In this document: piece after piece, positions 16,613 through 25,927 of the stretch | How the letters are laid out: each line of letters begins with the position of its first letter | How positions within the stretch are numbered: the stretch's first letter is position 1 | Assembly: GCF_018531495.1 (NCBI RefSeq) | Contig: NZ_JAHDTI010000010.1 | Span: 372,001-436,000, forward strand | Source of the DNA: Nonomuraea sediminis | GTDB lineage: Bacteria > Actinomycetota > Actinomycetes > Streptosporangiales > Streptosporangiaceae | Length of the DNA: 64,000 nt | Direction of reading: 5' to 3' | Made by a program: the position numbers and the translations under genes | Notes under the pieces: generated by a model | Database searches by the model: none | Told to the model about the DNA's origin: nothing | Seen by the model: the letters and a program-made list of their open reading frames with translations, nothing else

Positions 16613-17134
16613 TTACGGCGTGTAGATCTCCTGCAGCTGAACGATCTGTCCCTTGTAGACCGTGATGAGCGCGGCCTGCTGGTAGGACTTGGCTCGCTTG
16701 ATCAGGGCCGCGCGCGAGCACTTCTTGGCGCCCAGGCCCGTGTCGCGGTCGACCGTCATGTACGACGGGGAGGCCTTGCAGCCGTAGGCCGACAGGAACG
16801 TCACGTCCTTGGCGATGGGCGAGGCGTAGGCCATCACGTCGCCCTCGGGCGGGCCCTCGAAGTGGCCCTCGTCCTGCGTGCCCTTCTTCCACCTGATCGG
16901 GGTGTACTCGACGGTGCCGCCGCTGACGTGGGTGATCCAGCCGCGCAGGATCCCGTTGTGGCGCGAGGAGATGTGCTTGGTGAAGTCGTGCGCCGGGTCC
17001 TTCTGGAAGCTCGTCCCGAAGATCTTCGGCGCCTTGTACTTGGGATAGGTGGCCGCGTCCGCGGCGACGCCTCCGGCCAGGATCACGGCCGCGGCCGCGC
17101 CGCCCGCGATGAGGGAACGCTTGAGAATCTGCAC
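16613..17134 (-). CDS. Secreted hypothetical protein
   Basis: A 173-residue protein with a clear Sec signal peptide (QILKRSLIAGGAAAAVILAG, cleavage near AADAA-T at about 28). The mature part is Lys/Tyr-rich and has two cysteines (YGCKAS, KKCSRA) that could form a disulfide. Family unknown to me. The GTG start at 17134 has a TAGGA site upstream. It lies between pafA and prcA on the same strand, a position that in some relatives holds small conserved genes, but nothing ties it to the proteasome. Confidence 0.65.
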   Translation of the reverse strand: MQILKRSLIAGGAAAAVILAGGVAADAATYPKYKAPKIFGTSFQKDPAHDFTKHISSRHNGILRGWITHVSGGTVEYTPIRWKKGTQDEGHFEGPPEGDVMAYASPIAKDVTFLSAYGCKASPSYMTVDRDTGLGAKKCSRAALIKRAKSYQQAALITVYKGQIVQLQEIYTP

Positions 17135-17283
17135 GATTCCTACGATCCCTCATCGCCTGCGGCGGTTCGCGACGATCACCGTGACTTGGGTCACATGGCG
17201 CCGTTACGGCGGGACGCGTCGTCGCCGCAGGACCGTCTCCCTGGACAGGGCCCGGCCGGAGTGCGGCGAGTGGCGGTGGGTGC

Positions 17284-17317
17284 GGCCTCGCCGTACAAGA
17301 TCTTGTACGGCGAGGCC
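17284..17317. terminator. 34-bp perfect palindrome after prcA; copy 4 of the dispersed repeat
   Basis: GGCCTCGCCGTACAAGA (17284-17300) is followed directly by its exact complement. The palindrome starts nine bases after the prcA stop on the minus strand. It forms the end of a partial dispersed repeat (about 17230-17317) sharing CGTCTCCCTGGACAG with the copy at 42336. Likely the prcBA terminator. Confidence 0.75.
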
Positions 17318-17325
17318 GTCAGGGG

Positions 17326-18099
17326 TCAGGAGCTGCCGTCGTCGATGTCACCCGAGGGCGCGGTCGGCGGCTCGTCGTCGGCCGGGGGCTCCTCGACGGG
17401 CGGCGGCGGGGCCGCCTCGGCGAGCAGGCGCTCCAGGCGCGCGCCCGTCAGGCGCAGGAACTTGCGGTGCTCGCGGTTGCGGTCGAGCACCGCCACCTCA
17501 AGCTGCGCCACCGGCGTCCGCTCGCCGCCCGGCTCGGTGAGCGCGGTCAGCGCCACCTCAAGCGCGTCGGCCAGCGGCATGCCCTCGTGGTAACGCTCCT
17601 TGAGGCGCGTGGCGACCGCGTCGGCCTGGCCGCCCATCGCGGCGAAGCCGTGCTCGTCGAAGACCGACCCGTCGAAGGTCAGCCGGTAGATCGCGTCGCC
17701 TTCAGGCGCGTCGCCCACCTCGGCCACCACGACCTCCACCTCGAGCGACTTGATCGACTCGGTGAAGATGCGGCCCAGGTTGGAGGCGTACAGGTTGGCC
17801 AGGCCGCGGCCGGTCACGTCGGAGCGGTCGTAGGTGTAGCCGTTGATGTCGGCGTAGCGGATGCCGCCCAGGCGCAGCTCTTCGAACTCGTTGTAGCGCC
17901 CGACCGCGGCGAACCCGATCCGGTCGTAGATCTCGCTGATCTTGTGCAGCGCCCGCGACGGGTTCGGGGCGACGAACAGGATGCCGTCCTCGTACTGAAG
18001 CACGACGACGGAGCGGCCGCGCGCGATGCCCTTGCGCGCGTAGTCCGCCTTGTCCCGCATGATCTGCTCAGGGGACGCATATCCAAAAGGCATGGACAC
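17326..18099 (-). CDS. prcA: 20S proteasome alpha subunit PrcA
   Basis: A 257-residue alpha subunit: the N-terminal gate segment MSMPFGYASPEQIMRDKADY, then ARKGIARGRSVVVLQYEDGI. It lacks a catalytic N-terminal threonine, as expected. Alpha rings cap the beta rings and dock the ATPase Mpa. A Pro/Glu/Asp-rich tail (about 232-257) extends past the core. The GTG at 18099 is preferred over ATG 18093 because AAAGGA is well spaced and the MS.PF start matches relatives. It follows prcB by 16 bp. A long palindrome just after the stop probably ends the transcript. Confidence 0.96.
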   Translation of the reverse strand: MSMPFGYASPEQIMRDKADYARKGIARGRSVVVLQYEDGILFVAPNPSRALHKISEIYDRIGFAAVGRYNEFEELRLGGIRYADINGYTYDRSDVTGRGLANLYASNLGRIFTESIKSLEVEVVVAEVGDAPEGDAIYRLTFDGSVFDEHGFAAMGGQADAVATRLKERYHEGMPLADALEVALTALTEPGGERTPVAQLEVAVLDRNREHRKFLRLTGARLERLLAEAAPPPPVEEPPADDEPPTAPSGDIDDGSS

Positions 18100-18115
18100 C
18101 GGAAGATGGTCCTTT

Positions 18116-18964
18116 CTAGCGCAGCGGGGCGATCGGGCCGTCAGGCGAGATCAGGCGTTCCTCGAGCATCCGGTCGACGTACTCGGCCACCCGGTCGTCC
18201 GACAGACGTTGGTAGCCGTCGGCGTCGATCACCGACACGATGGGCCAGATCTTGCGCGTCACGTCGGGGCCGCCCGTCGCCGAGTCGTCGTCGGCCGCGT
18301 CGTACAGCGCCTGGATGAGGATCATCGTCATGTCGTCGGCGTTCGCGTCGTCGCGGTACAGCTTCTTCAGCGACCCGCGCGCGAAGATCGAGCCCGAGCC
18401 GATGCAGTCGAAGCGTTCCCGCTCGTACGGCCCGCCCGCCACGTCGTAGCTGAAGATGCGGCCCTCGTCCTTGTCGGGGTCGTAGGCGGCGAACAGCGGC
18501 ACCACGACCAGGCCCTGCATGGCCATGCCGAGGTTGCCGCGGATCATCGTCGCCAGCCGGTTGGCCTTGCCTGCCACCGACAGCGTCCGACCCTCCATCT
18601 TCTCGTAGTGCTCCAGCTCCACCCGGTAGAGCCGGGCCATCTCGATGCCGGTGCTCGCGGTGCCGGCGATGCCCATGCACGAGTAGTCGTCGGCGCGGAA
18701 CACCTTCTCCACGTCACGCTGCGAGATGATGTTGCCCGAGGTGGCCCGCCGGTCACCGGCCATGATCACGCCGCCGGCGAACGTCGCCGCGACGATCGTC
18801 GTGGCGTGCGGAACCTGGTCGCCGATGGGCGTGGCCAGCGCCGTGTCACGGTGCGGCAGCAAATCGGGCGCATGTGTCCCGACAAACTCGGTGAACGAGG
18901 AACTCCCGGTGTTCTGGAAAAAGTTTGTCACCAAGCCGGCGGGCAGATCCCTGTGCGATGCCAC
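18116..18964 (-). CDS. prcB: 20S proteasome beta subunit PrcB
   Basis: A 282-residue beta subunit with a propeptide of about 54 residues, ending PHA before TTIVAATFAGGVIMAGDRRA; the nucleophile is Thr55 of this start. The conserved Lys-containing and SGS loops (CIGSGSIFARGSLKKL) are present. The GTG at 18964 follows a GGGAGGGA ribosome site, while the longer frame starts with a TTG inside that site. Together with PrcA it forms the 20S core that degrades pupylated proteins. Upstream, instead of pup, lies a divergent carbohydrate transporter, so the usual pup-prcBA linkage is split. Confidence 0.96.
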   Translation of the reverse strand: MASHRDLPAGLVTNFFQNTGSSSFTEFVGTHAPDLLPHRDTALATPIGDQVPHATTIVAATFAGGVIMAGDRRATSGNIISQRDVEKVFRADDYSCMGIAGTASTGIEMARLYRVELEHYEKMEGRTLSVAGKANRLATMIRGNLGMAMQGLVVVPLFAAYDPDKDEGRIFSYDVAGGPYERERFDCIGSGSIFARGSLKKLYRDDANADDMTMILIQALYDAADDDSATGGPDVTRKIWPIVSVIDADGYQRLSDDRVAEYVDRMLEERLISPDGPIAPLR

Positions 18965-19050
18965 GCGACTCCCTCCCAAGCGTCACTACTCCTAGGGCGA
19001 CCCTACTCATGTTCACTTGATGCTTGCACTTCCCTCGATCAGCTCACGGC

Positions 19051-19102
19051 GAACCGGTTCACCAGATCGTTTCTTTACGCCCGGCAGCACCCGTGCGATT
19101 GT
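19051..19102 (+). promoter_or_regulatory. Promoter and 10-bp palindrome upstream of the carbohydrate ABC operon
   Basis: A -35-like TTTACG (19074-19079) and -10-like GATTGT (19097-19102) are 17 bases apart, 34 bases before the start of the binding-protein gene. The exact palindrome GAACCGGTTC (19051-19060) lies just upstream of the -35 and resembles LacI-family half-sites. No regulator gene is adjacent. Assignment is tentative. Confidence 0.4.
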
Positions 19103-19136
19103 CGGTATGTCTGCACGTCCTGAACAGGAGGCCGAC

Positions 19137-20489
19137 ATGCGGCGAGCCCTCATCGCCTTGTTCACCGCCCTCGCGCTCACCTCCTGCGGCTCGGGCACCC
19201 CCGCACAGGAGTCGACCACGCTGCGCATCGCCGCCAACGCCATCTCGGGCGGCAAGAACTCCGAGTCAGCCGACTGGATCAAGAAGTACGTCATCCCGGA
19301 GTTCGAGAAGAGCCATCCCAACGTGCACGTGCTGTTCGACGCGAGCGGCGTCGACGACGAGCAGTACAAGACCAGGATCGCGCTCGACCTGAAGTCCAGG
19401 CGGGGCGCCGACGTCATCGACATCGACGGCATCTGGGTGGGCGAGTTCGCCCAGGCGGGCTACATCAAGCCGCTGGCGGAGGTGGGCGGGCCCGCCGTCG
19501 ACAGCTGGGAGGGCTGGTCCCAGATCCCGCAGGCCGTACAGGGGCTGGGCATCTTCGACGGCAAGAAGTACGGCATGCCGCAGGGCACCGACGGCCGCGT
19601 CCTGTTCTACAACAAGACCCTGTTCAAGAAGGCAGGCCTGCCCGAGACGTGGCAGCCGAGGAGCTGGCAGGAGATCATCGACGCCGGCACCAAGCTGAAG
19701 GCGTCGGGCGTCCCCGTGCCGATCCAGATCAACGCCGGCACCGCCATGGGCGAGGCCACCACCATGCAGGGCGTACTGCCCTTGCTGACCGGCGCCGGCG
19801 CCGAGATCTACTCCGGCGGCAAGTGGACGGGCGCCTCACAGGCGATGAAGGACGTGCTCGGCTTCTACCAGCAGATCTACGGCGGCAGCGGCCTCGGCGA
19901 CCCCAGGCTGCAGCAGGAGGCCAAGGGCCGCGACAAGTCCTTCGCCGAGTTCGCCTCCGGCAAGATCGGCATCCTGGCCGAGAGCGACTACTTCTGGCGC
20001 TCGGTCATCGAGCCCAAGGCCGGCGTCGCGCCCATGCAGGACCGCGACACCGTCGTCGGCTACGCCAAGATCCCCGCCAAGCAGCCCGGCGCCGGGATCC
20101 GCGGCCAGGACTTCGTCAGCATGTCCGGCGGCGCCGTGCGGGTGCTCAACCCGTTCTCCCAGAACCCCAAGCTGGCCTGGGACCTGCTGGCGTTCATGCA
20201 CTCGGCCGCCGCCACCAAGTCGCAGCTGAACGGGCAGGCCCGCATCAGCTCCCGCACCGACGTCAACAACGAGGTCCTCGGCGTCGACCCGATGCTGAAG
20301 TTCGTGGCCGACCAGGTGCTGCCCATCACCGCCTACCGACCAGGCCTGGCCGTCTACCCGCAGGTGTCCACCGCCCTGCAGGAGGCCACCGCCGAGGTCG
20401 TCAGCGGCAAGAGCCCCGACCAGGCGGCCGCCGCCTACCAGACCAAGCTGGAGGGACTGGTCGGTGGCGCGGCCAACGTCAGCGGTTGA
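19137..20489 (+). CDS. Carbohydrate ABC transporter substrate-binding lipoprotein
   Basis: A 450-residue family 1 extracellular solute-binding protein with signal peptide MRRALIALFTALALTSC and lipobox Cys17. Family blocks include WIKKYVIPEFEKSHPNVHV and YGMPQGTDGRVLFYNKTLFKKAGLP, typical of sugar-binding proteins. It captures a sugar or sugar derivative outside the cell and delivers it to the two permeases encoded next. The ATG at 19137 has a consensus AGGAGG site. The following permease gene overlaps its end by 26 bases. The ligand cannot be told from sequence. Confidence 0.92.
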   Translation: MRRALIALFTALALTSCGSGTPAQESTTLRIAANAISGGKNSESADWIKKYVIPEFEKSHPNVHVLFDASGVDDEQYKTRIALDLKSRRGADVIDIDGIWVGEFAQAGYIKPLAEVGGPAVDSWEGWSQIPQAVQGLGIFDGKKYGMPQGTDGRVLFYNKTLFKKAGLPETWQPRSWQEIIDAGTKLKASGVPVPIQINAGTAMGEATTMQGVLPLLTGAGAEIYSGGKWTGASQAMKDVLGFYQQIYGGSGLGDPRLQQEAKGRDKSFAEFASGKIGILAESDYFWRSVIEPKAGVAPMQDRDTVVGYAKIPAKQPGAGIRGQDFVSMSGGAVRVLNPFSQNPKLAWDLLAFMHSAAATKSQLNGQARISSRTDVNNEVLGVDPMLKFVADQVLPITAYRPGLAVYPQVSTALQEATAEVVSGKSPDQAAAAYQTKLEGLVGGAANVSG

Positions 20490-21360
20490 CGCCGCCGGGC
20501 TGGGCAGGACGCGGGCCGCCGCCTTCGTCCTGCCCGCCCTGGTGCTCATCGGCGTCTTCCTCGTCATCCCGGGCATCTGGACGATCTACCTCGGGCTCAC
20601 CGACTACCGCCTGACCGGGCTGGCCGCGGCCAACCCGTCCTTCGTCGGCGTGGACAACTACGCCAGTGCGCTGACCGATCCGCGCTTCCTCAGCTCGCTG
20701 TGGCTGACCGTCGTCTACGTCGGCGGCTCGGCCGTCATCGGCCAGGCCGGGCTCGGCTTCGCCCTGGCCTGGCTGCTGCGCGAACGCCGCGGCTGGTTCA
20801 AGAGCGCCGTCGAGGGCGTGATCCTGCTGTCGTGGATCCTGCCCAGCACCGTCGTGGGCTTCCTGTGGTACGCGCTGCTCGACTCCGACGACGGCACCGT
20901 CAACGCCGTGTTCCCCGGGCTGGACATGCTGATCGAGCATCCGCTGCTGTCGATCGTCGTCTTCAACGTCTGGCGCGGCACCGCCTTCTCGATGATGCTC
21001 TACGCCGCGGCGCTGCAGAACGTGCCGCCCTCCCACCTGGAGACCGCCCGCCTGGCCGGCGCGAGCACCCCGCAGCAGCTGCGCGACGTCGTCTTCCCCT
21101 TCATCAGGCGGCACGTGCTGACCAACCTGCTGCTCATCAGCCTGTGGACGTTCAACGACTTCACACCGTTCGTGCTGACCGCCGGCGGCCCCGAGAACCG
21201 CTCGGAGATCCTGCCCGTCTACGTCTACGACATCGCGCTCAAGGCCGGCGGCGGGCAGCTCGGGCTGGGCGCCGCCATCTCCTTCCTCATCCTGCTCATC
21301 AACCTCGTCTTCGCCCTGGCCTACCTGCGGCTGCTGCGCGGACAGCGGGGCCGCACATGA
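20464..21360 (+). CDS. Carbohydrate ABC transporter permease (MalF-like)
   Basis: A 298-residue membrane protein with six predicted segments and the EAA loop near residues 192-215 (HLETARLAGASTPQQLRDVVFP), where the ATPase docks. The start GTG at 20464 lies inside the binding-protein gene, 10 bases after a GGAGGG site, so translation is coupled. It pairs with the next permease to form the channel. The end overlaps the next start as ATGA. Confidence 0.93.
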   Translation: MARPTSAVDAAGLGRTRAAAFVLPALVLIGVFLVIPGIWTIYLGLTDYRLTGLAAANPSFVGVDNYASALTDPRFLSSLWLTVVYVGGSAVIGQAGLGFALAWLLRERRGWFKSAVEGVILLSWILPSTVVGFLWYALLDSDDGTVNAVFPGLDMLIEHPLLSIVVFNVWRGTAFSMMLYAAALQNVPPSHLETARLAGASTPQQLRDVVFPFIRRHVLTNLLLISLWTFNDFTPFVLTAGGPENRSEILPVYVYDIALKAGGGQLGLGAAISFLILLINLVFALAYLRLLRGQRGRT

Positions 21361-22175
21361 TCCGGCACACCCTCGGCCGTCTGGCCTCCACCGCCGTCCT
21401 GGCCCTCGTGCTCGGGCTGGCCGCGCTGCCCATGCTGTGGCTGGCCACCGCCCCCTTCGACGACAGCCCCGGCATGTCGCTGTCGGTGCCTGAGTTCACG
21501 ATGCGCAACTTCGCCGCCATCCTCGACAACCCCTACGCGCTCAGCTCCATCCGCAACTCCCTCATCCAGGCGGGCGGCGCGGCCGCGCTGGTCGTCGTGC
21601 TCGCCTCGCTGGCCGCCTACGCCCTGTCCCGCGTCCGCGTGCCAGGCCGCGACGTGCTGCTCTACGTGCTCCTGCTGCTGTCGTCCGTCGTGACGGGCAC
21701 CGCGGCGATGGTGCCGATCTTCGAGCTGGCCACCCGGCTCGACCTGATCGACACCCATCTCGGCGTGATCCTCGTCGTCTCCAGCGGCCTGCTGCCCGCC
21801 GCGATCTTCATCCTCAAGGACTTCATGGACGAGACGCCGACCAGCTACGAGGAGTCGGCCCGCGTCTTCGGCGCCTCGCCGCTGCAGATCCTGCTGCACA
21901 TCGCGGTGCCCCTGGTACGGCCCGGCCTGGCCACGATCGCGGTCTGGTCGCTGGCCAGCGTGTGGGGCGGGTTCCTGTTCCAGTTCATCCTGCTGCGCGA
22001 CCCGGACAAACTGCCCGGCTCGGTCATCATCTACACCCTCTACACCGAGGGCGGCGCGCCCAAGCTCGACCTCATCTCGACGTTCTCGCTGCTGTACTCG
22101 CTGCCGGTGGTGCTGATGTACGTGTTCGTCTCCAGGCGGTACGGCTTCCGCTTCCACGGAGGGATCAAGGCATGA
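21357..22175 (+). CDS. Carbohydrate ABC transporter permease (MalG-like)
   Basis: A 272-residue membrane protein with six predicted segments. The EAA loop is SYEESARVFGASPLQILLHIAVP (shown broken: EESARVFGAS at about 163-172), and the MalG-type C terminus follows. The ATG overlaps the previous stop (ATGA, 21357-21360). Its own stop overlaps the start of a 15-residue ORF (22172-22219) that leads to the ATPase gene. Substrate-specificity is not predictable. Confidence 0.92.
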   Translation: MIRHTLGRLASTAVLALVLGLAALPMLWLATAPFDDSPGMSLSVPEFTMRNFAAILDNPYALSSIRNSLIQAGGAAALVVVLASLAAYALSRVRVPGRDVLLYVLLLLSSVVTGTAAMVPIFELATRLDLIDTHLGVILVVSSGLLPAAIFILKDFMDETPTSYEESARVFGASPLQILLHIAVPLVRPGLATIAVWSLASVWGGFLFQFILLRDPDKLPGSVIIYTLYTEGGAPKLDLISTFSLLYSLPVVLMYVFVSRRYGFRFHGGIKA

Positions 22176-22215
22176 CCGAGCTCATCGACATCATGGGGCC
22201 GACGGAGGAACTCCC

Positions 22216-22219
<4 letters not shown>
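22172..22219 (+). CDS. Candidate 15-residue coupling ORF between permease and ATPase genes
   Basis: The ORF reads MTELIDIMGPTEELP. Its ATG overlaps the permease stop (ATGA at 22172-22175) and its TGA overlaps the ATPase ATG (ATGA at 22216-22219). The ATPase ribosome site GGAGGAA lies within it. It may let terminating ribosomes pass to the next gene. The same double-overlap layout occurs between pafB and pafC. No domain; product function unknown. Confidence 0.35.
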
Positions 22220-23246
<1,027 letters not shown>

Positions 23247-23259
<13 letters not shown>

Positions 23260-23480
23260 CACCCGCTCTTCCCCGGACGCACCCTCCTCCCCTGAGGCTC
23301 CTGCTCCCCTGACCAGCGCCCCTCGCCTGACACCCCCTCCTCCCCCGACACCGCCTGCCTGACGCCGCTCCTCCTGTCACACCTCCACGCCTGACGCCCT
23401 CCTGCCGACACCCCTTTCTCGCCTGACACCCCTCCACGCCTGACGGCGTTCCTCCCTGACAACGCCTCCTCGCGTGATGC
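23247..23480 (+). repeat. Degenerate C-rich short tandem repeat seeded by the end of the ATPase gene
   Basis: The spacer 23260-23566 is mostly a run of imperfect 15-25 bp units resembling GACACCCTCCTCCCCTGA, which is the sequence of the last codons and stop of the preceding gene. About ten CCTGA(C) blocks follow to 23480. The strand bias is extreme (plus strand almost free of G runs). The minus-strand ORFs here (SGEEGVSGE-type) are by-products. No promoter other than that of dinB is seen. Confidence 0.6.
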
Positions 23481-23566
23481 CGTGGGGTCGCGGCTCCGCT
23501 CTGCCGGGTGATCGCCGCTCCTCGTCTGGCGCCATGGTTCGGGGTGGGGTGCGTGATACTGGGGGC

Positions 23567-24598
23567 GTGTGGATCCTGCATCTGGATCTCGACTCGTTCA
23601 TGGCCTCCGTCGAGATCCTGCGGCACCCGGAACTGGCCGACCAGCCGGTCATCGTCGGCGGCAACGGCGATCCCACCCAGCCACGCACCGTGGTCGCGAC
23701 CGCCTCCTACGCCGCGCGCGAACACGGAGTCAACTCCGGCATGCCGATGCGGACCGCGCTCCGCAAATGCCCCGACGCCGTCTTCCTGCCCAGCGACATG
23801 CCCGCCTACGAGGCGGCCTCCGCGCAGGTCATGGCCGTGCTACGCGACTTCCCCGTCACGCTGGAAGTCTGGGGACTTGACGAGGCGTTCATCGGCACCG
23901 ACACCGACGACCCCGGCGCCCTGGCCAGGAAACTACAGCAGGCCGTACTCGACAAGACCGGGCTGACCTGCTCCATCGGCATCGGCGACAACAAGCACCA
24001 GGCCAAACTGGCCGCCCAGTTCCGCAAACCGGCCGGAATCTCCACGCTCACCAGCGCCGACTGGGTCGAGGTCATGGGCGAACGCCCCACCTCCGCCCTG
24101 TGGGGCATCGGCGCCAAAACCACCAAGAAACTCGCCGACCTGGGCCTGCACACCGTCAACCAGCTGGCCGCCGCCGACCCCGCGGAACTCGCCACACGTT
24201 TCGGCCCCACCAACGGCCCCTGGCTGCGCTACCTCGCGCTCGGCAAGGGCGAAGCCTCCGTCACCGACACCCCCTGGGTGCCCCGCGGCCACAGCCACGA
24301 GACCACGTTCCCCCGCAACATCGCCGACCACGCGATCATCGCCGACCACGTGCGCTCGTTCGCCCGCCGCCTGGCCGCCGAGGCCGTGGACGAAGGCCGC
24401 ACGGTCATCCGGGTCACGGTCAAGGTGCGCTTCGTCCCCTTCATCACGCAAACCCGCCAGACCAAGCTCGAATCCCCCACCACCGACCCCGAGCCCATCG
24501 AGTCGGCCGCCCTCGCGGCCCTCGCCCGCTTCACCCTCGACCGCCCCATCCGCCTCCTCGGCGTGGGCGTCGAATACACCATGCCTAGATCGGCATAG
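23567..24598 (+). CDS. dinB: Y-family DNA polymerase (DNA polymerase IV, DinB-like)
   Basis: A 343-residue polymerase with the N-terminal motif ILHLDLDSFMASVEILRHPE, the palm motif WGLDEAFIG (about 104-112, the catalytic DE pair), CSIGIGDNKHQAKLAAQFRKP, and a little-finger domain to the end. It copies damaged DNA. Length and the DEAF variant suggest a DinB2-like actinobacterial form. The GTG at 23567 is preceded by GATACT (23555-23560) and six bases, so leaderless expression is likely. It lies in the block inserted between prcB and pup. The last 14 bases overlap the end of the endonuclease gene on the minus strand. Confidence 0.9.
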   Translation: MWILHLDLDSFMASVEILRHPELADQPVIVGGNGDPTQPRTVVATASYAAREHGVNSGMPMRTALRKCPDAVFLPSDMPAYEAASAQVMAVLRDFPVTLEVWGLDEAFIGTDTDDPGALARKLQQAVLDKTGLTCSIGIGDNKHQAKLAAQFRKPAGISTLTSADWVEVMGERPTSALWGIGAKTTKKLADLGLHTVNQLAAADPAELATRFGPTNGPWLRYLALGKGEASVTDTPWVPRGHSHETTFPRNIADHAIIADHVRSFARRLAAEAVDEGRTVIRVTVKVRFVPFITQTRQTKLESPTTDPEPIESAALAALARFTLDRPIRLLGVGVEYTMPRSA

Positions 24599-25568
24599 CC
24601 CCCACCAGGAAAGCGGACCACTTCGCGTCCTCGGCCCGGCCCAGCTCCGCCAGCTCGTCCTCGGACAGCGCTTCCTCCTCGAACAGAGGCTCGAGGTACG
24701 ACAGAGCCCGCCACACCACATCAGGATCGTCCCTGAACTGGCCGATCCCCGTGTTGCACGGCAGACAGAGTGCCTTGCGCACCGCGCCGGTGTCGTGACA
24801 GTGATCGACGTGCTCGGGCGGCCTCGACCAGCACACAGCGCACAGCCCGTGCTGTTCGTCAATCATCTTGTCGACGTCCTCTTCACGGATCCGGTAGCGC
24901 TGCGACAGGTGGTAGCGCCGGCTCGGCGCACTCGACTTCGCCCGCTGCTCCGGGATCACCACGAAGTCGGGGCGATAGAGCTCGCCCATCAGATACAGAG
25001 CTGCCAGCTGCAGGTCGGCCTCGTTGTCGCGGAAGTGGCCGAGCCCGTTGTTGCAGTTGAAACAGAGGATGCCACGGACATCGCCGGTGGCGTGGCAGTG
25101 GTCGACGAAAGTGCCCGGTACGGCGCGGCAGATGGCGCAAAGGCCGCCTTGGGCGGCGAGCATGCGCTCGAAGTCGTCCTCAGTGATGCCATAGCGGAGC
25201 TTCAGCAGGTAGTTGCGCTCGCTTCCGTGATTCTTGATCTTGATTTCGCGCATGACCAGCGTGTGACAAGGCTTGCAGTAGCTGGTGAGCCCATCTTTGG
25301 TCGCACGATTGCGGCCGAACTCCTCGCGAGGCTTGATCTCTGCACATCGCGGACACTGCTTCTGCCCCTCTGGCACCTCGAGGCGATCGCGAACCTTCTT
25401 CCCCGCTTCGGCAGCCCGCCTCCGATAGCTCTTGGCATGCCGTATTTGGAAGCATGCCTTGCAGTAACGAGCGAGGCCATCGGCCAGTCGTTTGTTACGC
25501 CCGAACTCGGAGACGGCCTTGACCTCTCCGCAGTCCGGGCACCGCTTCAACCCCTCCGGCGTTTCCAC
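24585..25568 (-). CDS. Endonuclease VII-like HNH protein with duplicated zinc and nuclease units
   Basis: A 327-residue protein with two repeats. The N-terminal part has two treble-clef-like zinc motifs (CPDCGE...YCKACF at about 9-42; CPRCAE...YCKPCH at about 73-103). The C-terminal part has two endonuclease VII-type ββα-metal units: LCAICRAVPGTFVDHCH with CFNCNNGLGHFRDN (about 144-185) and LCAVCWSRPPEHVDHCH with CLPCNTGIGQFRDD (about 240-282). Phage endonuclease VII cuts branched DNA. The gene starts (GTG 25568) 32 bp after pup, so it is probably co-transcribed with it. GC is lower than its neighbours. Target and role are unknown. Confidence 0.82.
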   Translation of the reverse strand: METPEGLKRCPDCGEVKAVSEFGRNKRLADGLARYCKACFQIRHAKSYRRRAAEAGKKVRDRLEVPEGQKQCPRCAEIKPREEFGRNRATKDGLTSYCKPCHTLVMREIKIKNHGSERNYLLKLRYGITEDDFERMLAAQGGLCAICRAVPGTFVDHCHATGDVRGILCFNCNNGLGHFRDNEADLQLAALYLMGELYRPDFVVIPEQRAKSSAPSRRYHLSQRYRIREEDVDKMIDEQHGLCAVCWSRPPEHVDHCHDTGAVRKALCLPCNTGIGQFRDDPDVVWRALSYLEPLFEEEALSEDELAELGRAEDAKWSAFLVGAMPI

Positions 25569-25600
25569 CCTTTTAGTCCGATTTTGATGTCCGTTTTGCC

Positions 25601-25810
25601 CTACTCTCCGCCCTTTTGGACGTAAGACCTGACAAATTCCTCTGCGTTCTCTTCGAGAACTTCGTCTATTTCGTCCAGGATCGCGTCGACGTCGTCGGTG
25701 AGCTTCTCCTGGCGCTCCTGAACGTCTGGCGCCGCCGACGCCTCGGTCTCCTCGACGTCGGCGTCGCGGCGGCCGGCCTGCTTCTGGCCGCCGGTGTCCT
25801 TGGTTGCCAT
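25601..25810 (-). CDS. pup: Prokaryotic ubiquitin-like protein Pup
   Basis: A 69-residue disordered acidic protein with the Pup signature: VQERQEKLTDDVDAILDEID (about 29-48), then VLEENAEEFVRSYVQKGGE. The last codon is GAG, so the protein ends in GGE rather than GGQ and can be used by PafA without prior deamidation by Dop. Pup is attached to lysines and recruits substrates to Mpa. The ATG at 25810 has a GGAGG site. Downstream is an endonuclease VII-like gene instead of prcB; upstream is an unusual dyad and a membrane-protein gene, then dop. Confidence 0.97.
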   Translation of the reverse strand: MATKDTGGQKQAGRRDADVEETEASAAPDVQERQEKLTDDVDAILDEIDEVLEENAEEFVRSYVQKGGE

Positions 25811-25902
25811 GTCAACCTCCGCTTCGGGGGACTGCCCTCTAGGGATATCTTCCCCGAACCGAGCGACATTTCGCGCCGATCACACCGCGATCTTGACCTC
25901 TT

Positions 25903-25927
25903 CATTGGATACCAGCGCTATCCAATG
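25903..25927. promoter_or_regulatory. Operator-like dyad upstream of pup
   Basis: CATTGGATA (25903-25911) and TATCCAATG (25919-25927) are exact inverted repeats seven bases apart, centred about 105 bp before the pup start. It is much richer in A+T than the surroundings. The geometry suits a dimeric regulator. It does not match the LexA box. The regulator is unknown. Confidence 0.5.

Noticed and set aside
15278..17593. 771-codon plus-strand ORF across pafA, the secreted protein gene and the prcA end
   Set aside because: It is antisense to well-supported genes. The part over the spacer is dispersed-repeat sequence.
19097..19115. TTGTCGGTA as a PafBC-type (RecA-NDp-like) damage promoter
   Set aside because: The left half resembles TTGTCRGTG, but no TANNNT hexamer lies eight bases later. 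The downstream gene is a sugar-binding protein.
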